DNA from: Deinococcus arboris
Lineage (GTDB): Bacteria > Deinococcota > Deinococci > Deinococcales > Deinococcaceae
Length of the DNA stretch: 64,000 nt
Assembly (NCBI RefSeq): GCF_009755355.1
Contig: NZ_WQLB01000011.1
Span: forward strand, 65,169 to 129,168
Direction: 5' to 3'
The notes below the pieces were generated by a model, which ran no database searches, was not told where the DNA came from, and saw nothing but the letters and a program-made list of their open reading frames with translations. Made by a program: the position numbers and the translations under genes. Below are positions 53,250-61,058 of this stretch, piece by piece (position 1 is the first letter of the stretch; each line of letters begins with the position of its first letter).

Positions 53250-54517
53250 CTGCGGTCCCACCTGAGGCAAGCCGCCGCACCCCGCGCAATATTGCGGCCC
53301 TGTACGGGGTGCAGCTGGCCACCTACCTCCTGCCGCTGCTGACGGTGCCGTTTCTGGCCCGGACCCTCGGGCCTCAGGCCTGGGGGGCGCTGGCGATTGC
53401 CCAGGCGTTTGGCGGCGTGGTCTGTCTGCTGGTGGATTACGGCTTTGACCTCTCCGCCACCCGCGAGGTAGCGCGGGCGCAGGACCAGCCGGGGCGCCGG
53501 GCCGAGCTGCTGTCGGGGGTGCTGGGCGCCCGGCTGCTGATGACCCTGGGCGTGGCCGGGCTGACCCTGCTGGCCCAGGCGACGGTGCCGGCCCTGCACC
53601 AGCCGCTGCTGCTGTGGGCCGCCGTCGCCTGGGGCGCCGCGCAGGCGTTCAGTCTGCTGTGGTACTTCCAGGGCCTGGAGCGCCTGACCCGCGTGGCCAG
53701 CCTGGACATCGCCGCCAAGGTGGCCGTGACCGCCGGCATCCTGCTGCTGATTCGGCGGCCAGCGGACGCCTGGCTGGTTCCGGCCCTGACGGCCGGGGCC
53801 ACCCTGCTGGCCAATGCCTACGCCCTGCATCTGGCCCACCGTGATACGCCGTTTTTGAGGCCCACCTGGCGCCGAAGCTGGGCGACCCTGCGCCTGGGCT
53901 GGCCCCTGTTTCTGTTCCGGGGGTCGGCAGCTTTTTACAGCACCGCCAGCGCTTTTTTGCTGGGCCTGTTCGTGCCGGCTGGCCTGGTGGGGGCGTACGC
54001 CGGGGCCGAGCGTATTGTCCGGGCGGTGCAGGGCCTCCTGACGCCGCTGAACCGCGCGCTGTATCCCCGGTTTGCCCAGGCGGCCGAGGCCGGGCCAGCG
54101 CCGCTTCAGGCCCTGCTGCCCAGGGGCCTGTGGCTGATGGGCGGCGTGGGCGCCGTTATGAGCGCCGGCACCTGGTTGGCGGCCCCGCTGCTGGTGGCCC
54201 TGCTGCTGGGGCCAGGCTTTGAGGCGGCGGTGCCGGTGCTGCGCGCGCTGGCTCCTTTACCGCTGGTCATCGGCGTGAATATGGTGTTTGGGCTGTTCTG
54301 GCTGGTGCCCCTGGGCCATGACCGCGCCTTTAATCTCACGGTGGCCGGGGGGGCTCTGCTCAACGCTGCGCTGATCGTGGCGCTGGTGCCGGGCGGCGGC
54401 CCGCTGGGGATGGCCGAGGCAGTGCTGCTCACCGAACTACTGGTGGGGGTGGCGCTCTACCTTCAGTACCGGCAGACTCTGCGGCCTGCGGCGGCTGGCC
54501 AGCCGGCCAAGGCCTGA
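53246..54517 (+). CDS. Polysaccharide flippase (Wzx, MOP superfamily)
   Basis: A 423-aa membrane protein with about twelve helices that should flip the undecaprenyl-linked repeat unit across the membrane. The N-terminus, NIAALYGVQLATYLLPLLTVPFLARTLGP, is the usual Wzx start, followed by DYGFDLSATREVARAQD. WYFQGLERLTRVASLDIAAKV and GAYAGAERIVRAVQGLLTPLNRALYPRF also match the family. The ATG overlaps the kinase stop (ATGA). Its position between the length regulator and the polymerase-like gene fits a complete Wzx/Wzy pathway. Confidence 0.93.
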   Translation: MTAVPPEASRRTPRNIAALYGVQLATYLLPLLTVPFLARTLGPQAWGALAIAQAFGGVVCLLVDYGFDLSATREVARAQDQPGRRAELLSGVLGARLLMTLGVAGLTLLAQATVPALHQPLLLWAAVAWGAAQAFSLLWYFQGLERLTRVASLDIAAKVAVTAGILLLIRRPADAWLVPALTAGATLLANAYALHLAHRDTPFLRPTWRRSWATLRLGWPLFLFRGSAAFYSTASAFLLGLFVPAGLVGAYAGAERIVRAVQGLLTPLNRALYPRFAQAAEAGPAPLQALLPRGLWLMGGVGAVMSAGTWLAAPLLVALLLGPGFEAAVPVLRALAPLPLVIGVNMVFGLFWLVPLGHDRAFNLTVAGGALLNAALIVALVPGGGPLGMAEAVLLTELLVGVALYLQYRQTLRPAAAGQPAKA

Positions 54518-54518
54518 G

Positions 54519-55850
54519 ATGCAGCTGCGCCGCCGCGACGTGGACCTGTGGGTTCATGCGGGCCTGTTCAGCCTGTATCTGGGCACCCTGTCGGTGTTTG
54601 GGGTCACGCGCCGGCTGGACCCTTCCCTGGGCAGCGCGGCGCAGCTGGGGCTGCTCCTGCTGACCTGGAGCCTGCTGGTGTTCGCCGTCTGGCGCTCGAA
54701 GCGGGTGCCGCTGGGGGGCGTCGTGTTGCTGGCCCTGCTGCCCTACCTGCACATGATCTATTTCTCGGCCACTGGCGAATCGGCGGGCGGCGCCTTTTCC
54801 TACCTGTACAAGTTCAGCGGCTTTCTGATGGCACCCTACCTGTGGGTGTGGGCGCGTTTCCGCGACGACGACCAGATCGAGCGCACACTGATGCTGGTGG
54901 CGTCGCTGCTGGCGGCGCGCGCGGTGCTGAGTTTCGCCGTGCCGGGTCTGGCCATCACCTCCGGCGGCTTTGCCGATGACTTCACGGTCTACGAGTGGGT
55001 GGGACCGCTGCCGCGCATCTTTTATCCAGGGATGCCGCTGGTGTTTTTTGGCCTGATGGTCTCGCTGCGTAACCTCTTTCTGGCCGCTGACCGGCAAACC
55101 ACCCTGGAGCTGGCCCGGTCGGTGCTGTTCGCGGCGGCGCTGGCCGTCAATCTGTCGCGCGGCATCATGATGTTCGCCGTCGTGGTGACATCCCTGCTGC
55201 TGCTGGTGAAATTTACGAGCAGCCGCGTGGCCGCCGGGCGCAAGGGCCGCCTGGTGCTCATGTCGCTGCTGGCCCTGACCGGCGTGACCCTGGTGGTGGT
55301 GGCCACGCCGCTGTCAGACACGGTGGCCCAGGTGGCGTCTGGCTTCAGTAACCAGGAGCGCTTCAGCCTGGACCAGGGCAACCTCGACTGGCGCGTGGAG
55401 CAGATGCGCGCCGCCTACCGCATGGTCGAGACGCCCGAGGAGCGGGCGCTGGGGGTCGGCACCAACACCTTTATTCCCGAAAGCATCGAGCATCCCGTGC
55501 CCGGCGAGGTTACCAACGAGCTGCATTACTCCTACGACTCGGTGCGCTGGACCTTTGGCGTCGCCGGTCTGGCCCTGTTGGTGGGCTTTGCCCTGCTTCA
55601 GCCCGTGCTCCGGGTGCTGGTGATTCGGCCTACCTCGCCCCTGATTCTTCCGGTGGTCATGACCGGCAGTTTTATCGCCCTGGTGGGCCTGTACACCGTG
55701 GTCTTTACCACGACTGACTGGAGCTTTGTCCTCAGTCTATGTGGCGCCCTCCTCAACACGCGCTGTGACGCCTGGCGCGCCGCGCCGTTCCCAGTCCGTT
55801 CTGAACCCCTGACTTTTCCCGTTCCCTCTCAAGGAGTGCCCCATGACTGA
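54519..55850 (+). CDS. Polymerase-like membrane protein (second Wzy/ligase-type protein)
   Basis: A 443-aa membrane protein with about ten helices and two longer loops. The loop around GVGTNTFIPESIEHPVPGEVTNELHYSYDSVRWTFGVAGL resembles the large external loop and following helix of O-antigen polymerases, although it lacks the classic HND. ESAGGAFSYLYKFSGFLMAPY and NLSRGIMMF are other family-like stretches. I judge it a repeat-unit polymerase, with the protein at 50240 as ligase or the reverse. It starts 1 nt after the flippase stop. The last 8 bases overlap the next gene. Confidence 0.75.
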   Translation: MQLRRRDVDLWVHAGLFSLYLGTLSVFGVTRRLDPSLGSAAQLGLLLLTWSLLVFAVWRSKRVPLGGVVLLALLPYLHMIYFSATGESAGGAFSYLYKFSGFLMAPYLWVWARFRDDDQIERTLMLVASLLAARAVLSFAVPGLAITSGGFADDFTVYEWVGPLPRIFYPGMPLVFFGLMVSLRNLFLAADRQTTLELARSVLFAAALAVNLSRGIMMFAVVVTSLLLLVKFTSSRVAAGRKGRLVLMSLLALTGVTLVVVATPLSDTVAQVASGFSNQERFSLDQGNLDWRVEQMRAAYRMVETPEERALGVGTNTFIPESIEHPVPGEVTNELHYSYDSVRWTFGVAGLALLVGFALLQPVLRVLVIRPTSPLILPVVMTGSFIALVGLYTVVFTTTDWSFVLSLCGALLNTRCDAWRAAPFPVRSEPLTFPVPSQGVPHD

Positions 55851-56754
55851 TTCTGGTTCGCCTGCCCCTGGTGTTCAGCCGGCCGCCCCGCCCCTGGTGG
55901 GCATCGTGGTCATCAACTACAACGGGTGGGGGCACACCGACACCTGCCTGCGGTCTCTGGCGGCGCTGGACTACCCACGCGCCGACGTGGTCCTGGTGGA
56001 CAACGGCTCGACCGACGACTCGGTGGCCCAGTTGCAGGCGCGCTATCCAGACCTGCCCATCCTTCAGATTCCGGTGAATGTGGGCTTTACCGCCGCCAAT
56101 AATGTGGGCACCCGCGAGGCGCTGCGGCGCGGCGCAGACCACGTGTGGTTTCTCAACAACGACACCACGGTAGATCCTGGGGTGCTGTCGGCGCTGGTCG
56201 AGGTGGCGGGCGGGCATCCAGGGCTGGGCGCTGTGGCGTCGGTGCTGTACTCCATGCGAGAGCCGGAGCAGGTGCAGGGCTGGGGCGGGGGGTGGATTGA
56301 CCTCTGGCGGGGCCAGGCCGAGCTGTTTCAGGCCCCGGTGCCCTGGGCGCAGCTTGATTTTCTGTCCGGGACCAGCCTGCTGGTGCGCCGCCGCGCGCTG
56401 GACGAGGTGGGGCTGCTGGACGAGCGGTATTTCATGTACTGGGAAGACGCCGATTTCAGTCTGCGGCTGCGGCGCGCGGGCTGGGGCCTGGGCGTGGCAG
56501 CGGCGGCCCGGACCTGGCACCTGGGCGCGGCCTCCATGGGCCTGAGCACCCTGACCCACAAGAGTCTGGACTGGGAACTGAATTTCACCAAAAGCGGGGT
56601 CCGGTTTTTTCGCCGTCACGCGCCGGTGCCGCTGGTGCCGCTGCTGGCCGGGCCGGGCCTGTACCTGCTCAAGCGGATGCTGCGCGGCCAGTGGTCGCGG
56701 GCCGGAGCGGTCGCGCGGGGCGGCTGGCTCGCTTTTCGCCGCGCGGCGCAGTAA
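55843..56754 (+). CDS. Glycosyltransferase family 2 (rhamnosyltransferase-like)
   Basis: An inverting GT-A enzyme of 303 aa. VGIVVINYNGWGHTDTCLRSL (about residues 19-39) is the nucleotide-binding start and VLVDNGSTDDS the next motif. VWFLNNDTTVDPG holds the DxD-like metal site, and DFLSGTSLLVRRRALDEVGLLDERYFMYWEDADFSLRLRRAGW carries the catalytic base region (ED). The set is typical of rhamnosyl- and galactofuranosyltransferases. A short C-terminal hydrophobic patch may hold it at the membrane. AAGGAG lies before the ATG. Confidence 0.92.
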   Translation: MTDSGSPAPGVQPAAPPLVGIVVINYNGWGHTDTCLRSLAALDYPRADVVLVDNGSTDDSVAQLQARYPDLPILQIPVNVGFTAANNVGTREALRRGADHVWFLNNDTTVDPGVLSALVEVAGGHPGLGAVASVLYSMREPEQVQGWGGGWIDLWRGQAELFQAPVPWAQLDFLSGTSLLVRRRALDEVGLLDERYFMYWEDADFSLRLRRAGWGLGVAAAARTWHLGAASMGLSTLTHKSLDWELNFTKSGVRFFRRHAPVPLVPLLAGPGLYLLKRMLRGQWSRAGAVARGGWLAFRRAAQ

Positions 56755-56765
56755 AGGAAAACGCC

Positions 56766-57881
56766 ATGTACCGTCTTATTGGTATTGATACAGAAGGCGC
56801 CGCTGACTTCCGGACGGCCCGTGGCCGCAACCTCTCGGTGTACCGCGCGCTGGACGGCTACGCGCAGATTGTGGACCGCTTCACGCCGGCCCTGACGAAC
56901 TGGTCCCAGTATGCCAACTACGCCCTGAGTTTCCGGCCACACCCGCGCCACTGGAAAGGCGTGGCCAACCTCAACCCCCGCACCTTCCGGGCGCAGAGCG
57001 CGCTGGCCCTGCAGCGCCTGAAGGCCCAGCGCCCTGACTTTGATGTCGCGCTGCAAATTTTTGGCATGTTCTCGGTGGCGGGCCACGGCTTCCCTGTGGC
57101 GCTGTACCTCGACAACACCATGGCGCTGACCCTGCAGCACTATCCGCAGTGGAATCCCATGAGTCGCCGCGAACGGCAGGACTGGCTGCTGCTGGAACAG
57201 GACGCCTACCACGCGGCCGACCTGCTGTTCACCATGTCAGAGGCGGTCCGGCAGTCCGTGATTGACGACTACGGTGTGCCGGCACAGAAGGTGGTCGCTG
57301 TGGGCGCCGGCGCCAACTTCACACTCGACGAGGTGGGCAAGCAGGAGTACGGTCAGCAGACGGCCCTGTTTGTGGCCTATGAGTTCGGGCGTAATGGCGG
57401 CGCCACCCTGCTTGAAGCGTGGCGCCTGGTCCGCCAGCAGTTGCCAGAAGCGAGGCTGCAAATCGTGGGCCCCAGGCAGCGGGTGGTGCCGCCGGGCACC
57501 CCAGGGGTGGAGTGGTTTGGGCCGGTCAAGGACCGGGGCCAGCTGCGTCAGCTGTTTCAGGACGCGACGCTGTTTGTGCTGCCCAGCATCTTCAATCCGT
57601 TTCCGCACGTGCTGCGCGAGGCCATGGCCATGGGCCTTCCCTGCGTCAGCACCGCCCACGCCGCCATCCCCGAAATCGTGACGGACGGCCTGAACGGCTC
57701 GCTGGTGCCGGTGGGCGACCCGGACGCCCTGGCCCAGACGCTGCTGTCCCTGCTGTCCCAGCCGGCCCTGGCCCGGCGCTACGGCCAGGCTGGCCGGGAC
57801 ACCGTCGCTCAGGCCATGTCCTGGGCCCAGGTCGGGGCGGCCATGACTCCTGGCTTGGCAGCGCTGGCCGCCCGTTCCTGA
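56766..57881 (+). CDS. Glycosyltransferase family 4 with atypical N-terminus
   Basis: A 371-aa GT-B enzyme, last gene of the operon. The N-terminal half is divergent: it lacks the Gly-rich GT4 loop and instead starts YRLIGIDTEGAADFRTARGRN, with later LYLDNTMALTLQHYPQW. The donor half is normal: ALFVAYEFGRNGGATLLEAW, LQIVGPRQRVVPPG and LPSIFNPFPHVLREAMAMGLPCVSTAHAAIPEIVTDGLNG. The start is the ATG at 56766 with AGGAAA upstream. The unusual acceptor half suggests a rare acceptor sugar or a large lipid-linked intermediate. Confidence 0.88.
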   Translation: MYRLIGIDTEGAADFRTARGRNLSVYRALDGYAQIVDRFTPALTNWSQYANYALSFRPHPRHWKGVANLNPRTFRAQSALALQRLKAQRPDFDVALQIFGMFSVAGHGFPVALYLDNTMALTLQHYPQWNPMSRRERQDWLLLEQDAYHAADLLFTMSEAVRQSVIDDYGVPAQKVVAVGAGANFTLDEVGKQEYGQQTALFVAYEFGRNGGATLLEAWRLVRQQLPEARLQIVGPRQRVVPPGTPGVEWFGPVKDRGQLRQLFQDATLFVLPSIFNPFPHVLREAMAMGLPCVSTAHAAIPEIVTDGLNGSLVPVGDPDALAQTLLSLLSQPALARRYGQAGRDTVAQAMSWAQVGAAMTPGLAALAARS

Positions 57882-58011
57882 TGTGTCTTCACTTCGGGTA
57901 GAGGAACTGGGCAGGGCAGAGAGCAGGTCTTGCGTACGGTGTGAAATTCCGTTCTTTTCAGAATATTCGGACAGCCTCCTCCAAGCAGAGGTTCCATGTC
58001 TCTACAGCAAA

Positions 58012-58039
58012 GCCGCCGCTCCTTTTCGGGAACGGCGGC
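58012..58039. terminator. Terminator between convergent genes
   Basis: An 11-bp stem (58012-58022 with 58029-58039, outer arms GCCGCCG/CGGCGGC) encloses a TTTTCG loop. It forms best in the minus-strand RNA, where one position is a G-U pair, and is followed there by TTTGC. It should end the beta-helix lipoprotein gene and may also stop readthrough from the plus operon. Confidence 0.7.
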
Positions 58040-58093
58040 CTCGTTAAACAGGGTCTGAACTTCGTTGCTGGCTACCGGCCGGTGAGGGCCGCC

Positions 58094-60085
58094 TTACTGA
58101 CAGGTGCTGGCGACGCCGCTGCCAGAGTTGCCGCTGCAGGTATTGCCGCTGCCCGCCACGATGACCGCCTTGGACACCGAGCTGAACGAGTTGGTTGTGA
58201 AGGTGTTGTTGTTGTTCCCGCCGTTGGCAGCGTAGATGCCCGTTCCCATGCTGCTGAAGGTGTTGCCGCTGAAGGTGGTGCCGGACACCCCCCGGTCGAA
58301 CATCACGCCGACCGACCCGGCAGAGGAGAAGGTGTTGCCCGTAAATTTGTTGCCGGTGGCGTTCTGGTTAAAGATGACGCTGTGCTGGGCGCTGCCCTGG
58401 AAGGTGTTGCCCGAGACCGTGTTGTTGTTGCCCATCAGGCGCAGGCCGACGTAGGAGTTGCTGGCCTTGTTGTTGGTGACCACGATGTCGCGGGGCACTG
58501 GGCCGCTGCCGTGGGCCTGCAGGCGGATGGCGTCTTCGTAGCCGTATGGAGGCTGCTTGCCGCCGGCATTGGCCCCGAAGGTGCCGTAGGTGGTGTTGCC
58601 ACTCACGCGGCCTCCAATCACACTGCTGATTTGCAGCGCGGTCGAGCCGTAGACGTCGGCGCCCGAGAACCCGCGCACGGTGTTGTTCTCAATGACACCG
58701 TTCGACACCTGGCTTACGCCCTTCTCGGGCAGCGGCATGATCTTGATGCCGTCGCGGGCAAAGCCCTCCACCGTATTGCCCCGGAAAGTCACGTTCGAGG
58801 TGCCCTCGGTCTTCATGGCGGTGTTGCCAAATCCTGCCGAGAGGTTGCCTTCAATCAGGTAGGTGTCGCCCAGCTGCCCCAGCAGGCCGATGCCTGCCGT
58901 CAGGTTGGAAGAGCCGTGGCCCGTCACGCGGTTGCCGCGCCAGGTCTGCTGCGTTGAGGCCGACCCAAAGACCCCGTGAAACTTCACCTGTGAGACGGTG
59001 TTGTTGCTGACCGTGGTGCGGGTGGCGTTTTCCACCCCTACGCCGCAGCCGCCCAGCTGGCTGATGGTGTTGCTGTCCACCACGGCCCCGCTGCCGCCGC
59101 TGACGCGGATGCCGTCCACCCAGCCAGTGCCCTCGCCGGCGCCGATGACCGTAAACCCGCTGACCTTCGTGGCCGTGGTGTTCACCAGATGCAGCAGCGC
59201 GGTGCCGCTGAAGCCGCCTCTGGCCTTGATGGTCGCGCCCTGACCCACAACGCTGATGTTGTTGGTGCCGTTAAAGGTCACAGCCTTGCTGACCAGATAG
59301 GTGCCAGCCGGGAAGCTCAGGGACTTGCCGCTGCTGGCGGCTTTTTGCAGCGCGGCGGTGTCGTCGGTCACGCCGTCACCCTTGGCGCCGTAAGTTTTCA
59401 CGTCCACTGCGCCGCTTGGCGTGGCGATAGGAGCTGGGGTGGGGGTGGGCGCCGGCACCGGAGTGGGCGCAGGTGCCGGCGCTTCGGCAGCGCTCGACGC
59501 TGGTGCCAGGGTCAGGTAGTCAATGTAGGCGTTGCGGTCCTGGCCGTCGCCGCTCAGGTCGTTGATAAACACCGTGCTGATGACGTCGCCTGCCTTGAGG
59601 GTTAGTTGCCCCAGGGCGGTGCCCGCGTAGGCCAGGCTGGTCACTTCCACACGCTTGACTTCGCTGCCGTTGACCCACACGCTCAGCATCACATTGCCCT
59701 GGTAGGCGGTCTGACGGGCCTGCAAGGTGCCTGTGAAGATTCCAGCGGCCGGCGCACTGAAAGTCGCCGCGTTTCCGTTGCCCAGCAGCACCACGGTCTG
59801 CTGACCTTCGGCCTTGGCGTCGTACTGCGTGCGCGCGCCGCCAGTGACTCCAGGCTGCACCTTGTTGCTCACGGCCGCTGCTTGCAGGGCCGCGTCATCC
59901 GTCCCGACAGTGTCTACGGTCGCATTCGTTTCTACGGCCACCTCGGCGGCCTGACTCTGGTCAGCCGATGCGGTGGGCACAGAAGGGAGTGGGGTGGTCG
60001 AGCCACACGCGGCCAGCAGCAAGGTGGCGCTCAGGGCGAGCAGGCGGATGGCAGGCAGGCGGGAAGCGGAAGCAGTGTAAGTCAC
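58094..60085 (-). CDS. Beta-helix lipoprotein with carbohydrate-binding-like domain
   Basis: A 663-aa exported protein. A signal peptide ends in the lipobox LAAC (LLALSATLLLAACGS), so it is probably lipid-anchored. Residues 70-190 form a beta-sandwich resembling xylan-binding carbohydrate modules, ending STVFINDLSGDGQDRNAYIDYLTL. A Pro/Ala/Thr linker (about 200-225) leads to the Pectate_lyase_3-type beta-helix. It starts VDVKTYGAKGDGVTDDTAALQKA and runs through more than a dozen Asn-rich rungs such as VSGNTF and FTGNTF. It is paralogous to the protein at 29641-31122. I choose the GTG at 60085 behind GGAG. An ATG at 60118 lies inside a palindrome. Likely a lyase, epimerase or adhesin acting on the cell's own polymer. 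Confidence 0.85.
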   Translation of the reverse strand: MTYTASASRLPAIRLLALSATLLLAACGSTTPLPSVPTASADQSQAAEVAVETNATVDTVGTDDAALQAAAVSNKVQPGVTGGARTQYDAKAEGQQTVVLLGNGNAATFSAPAAGIFTGTLQARQTAYQGNVMLSVWVNGSEVKRVEVTSLAYAGTALGQLTLKAGDVISTVFINDLSGDGQDRNAYIDYLTLAPASSAAEAPAPAPTPVPAPTPTPAPIATPSGAVDVKTYGAKGDGVTDDTAALQKAASSGKSLSFPAGTYLVSKAVTFNGTNNISVVGQGATIKARGGFSGTALLHLVNTTATKVSGFTVIGAGEGTGWVDGIRVSGGSGAVVDSNTISQLGGCGVGVENATRTTVSNNTVSQVKFHGVFGSASTQQTWRGNRVTGHGSSNLTAGIGLLGQLGDTYLIEGNLSAGFGNTAMKTEGTSNVTFRGNTVEGFARDGIKIMPLPEKGVSQVSNGVIENNTVRGFSGADVYGSTALQISSVIGGRVSGNTTYGTFGANAGGKQPPYGYEDAIRLQAHGSGPVPRDIVVTNNKASNSYVGLRLMGNNNTVSGNTFQGSAQHSVIFNQNATGNKFTGNTFSSAGSVGVMFDRGVSGTTFSGNTFSSMGTGIYAANGGNNNNTFTTNSFSSVSKAVIVAGSGNTCSGNSGSGVASTCQ

Positions 60086-60114
60086 AGAGATCTCCAGTGC
60101 GTCAGACAGCGCAA

Positions 60115-60132
60115 ACATGTAGAGCTACATGT
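60115..60132. promoter_or_regulatory. Dyad upstream of the beta-helix lipoprotein gene
   Basis: ACATGTAG (60115-60122) and CTACATGT (60125-60132) are perfect 8-bp arms with a 2-bp centre, about 30 bp before the GTG start. The compact symmetry suits a dimeric repressor. Confidence 0.5.
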
Positions 60133-60157
60133 CAGAAAAGTGGGTGAGGGGGATGTA

Positions 60158-60236
60158 CGGTTTGCTGGGGCAAACCGCCGGTAACCTGACTGACCTGGCG
60201 TCTGTGCAGCCGGTCAGTTAAGCCTCCGAGAGCTTA
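60158..60236 (-). ncRNA. Candidate structured 5' leader with three consecutive hairpins
   Basis: Three hairpins follow each other upstream of the lipoprotein gene. CGGTTTGC/GCAAACCG (60158-60165, 60170-60177) is closed by a 4-nt loop. ACTGACC-t-GGC/GCC-GGTCAGT (60189-60199, 60209-60218) has one bulged base and a 9-nt loop. TAAGC/GCTTA (60219-60223, 60232-60236) has an 8-nt loop. On the plus strand GGGCAAACC and AAGCCTCCGA recall pieces of the GEMM c-di-GMP riboswitch, but the full consensus is absent. It could be a riboswitch-like leader of the minus-strand gene or a small RNA. Neither is shown. Confidence 0.35.
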
Positions 60237-61058
60237 GGGTCCACCCGAAAAAGTCGTAATAAAGAATTTCACGTGATCCGTTTCTGACGTGACTGGGGGT
60301 CCGGCAAAACGTAGTGTGGGACTGCGTGGAGGCCTGTCTAGATAACATGGGTTCTATTGGATAACTGTTGGTCAGAGGTGCTTCCAATGCCCCTTTTTTT
60401 GTGGTAAAGCCATGAGATTTCCCTGTTAAAGATGTGTTTAAGAAGCTCAGAGAGGGGTTTTGGCAGCCTCAAGGCGCAGCGAGAAACAGCACACAGGGTT
60501 CTATGGTCTCTGTGTACAGAGAGGCCGCTCCCTCTTTGGCACTGAGCCGCCGAAGGGTCGGTGCACTCTGACGGAGGGACGCCGACGTTTCAGCCGAGTG
60601 CCTTCGGCATGTCTCGCAGAAGAGGTAGGCGGATTCCAAGCGTGACCTGAGTAAATTGCTGTTGTGTAGGAAGCACAGACGCAAGTCGTGTGAAGTCAGG
60701 CGGCTTCTGCTCTGGGTCCACACACAACCGCTTGGGCACTGCGCACAGGCTCTCTACCCCTGGTCAGGCCAAGGTGATCCTCAGTGGTCCTGACTGGAGC
60801 AGGACCGGAGTCAACCACCCACTCTGAGGGGCCAGTGACGATCACGGGGCTGTACTGAACACCTGCCGGCAGAGGTGTCAACGTCCAATTCAGGCTGGGC
60901 TCTTTGCTGGCCGCCGGGCCGCACTTGGGCAAAGTCGCGCTGCGGGGCACAGACGAAACAGCTTCCTCTGGCCTCTCCTCCAATTTCTGAGCCATTGAAG
61001 CATGCGGCCATCTCCAGGCTCGTCGGACTATCGCCCCTTAGCCATACAGCCCTTGCTC
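60237..61058. other. Intergenic region without a supported gene
   Basis: About 820 bp between the leader of the lipoprotein gene and the end of the histidine kinase gene. It is less GC-rich than its surroundings in 60240-60480. Minus-strand frames (for example 60469-60723 and 60696-60995) lack ribosome-binding sites and recognisable motifs. I see no transposase remnant or RNA gene. Confidence 0.4.

Noticed and set aside
60158..60236. A plus-strand GEMM riboswitch
   Set aside because: GGGCAAACC and AAGCCTCCGA match two short consensus pieces, but the intervening stem and tetraloop do not, and no plus-strand gene follows.
60696..60995. 99-codon minus-strand frame downstream of the large kinase
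   Set aside because: No start signal, no motif and low-complexity Pro/Ala content. I could not support even a pseudogene.
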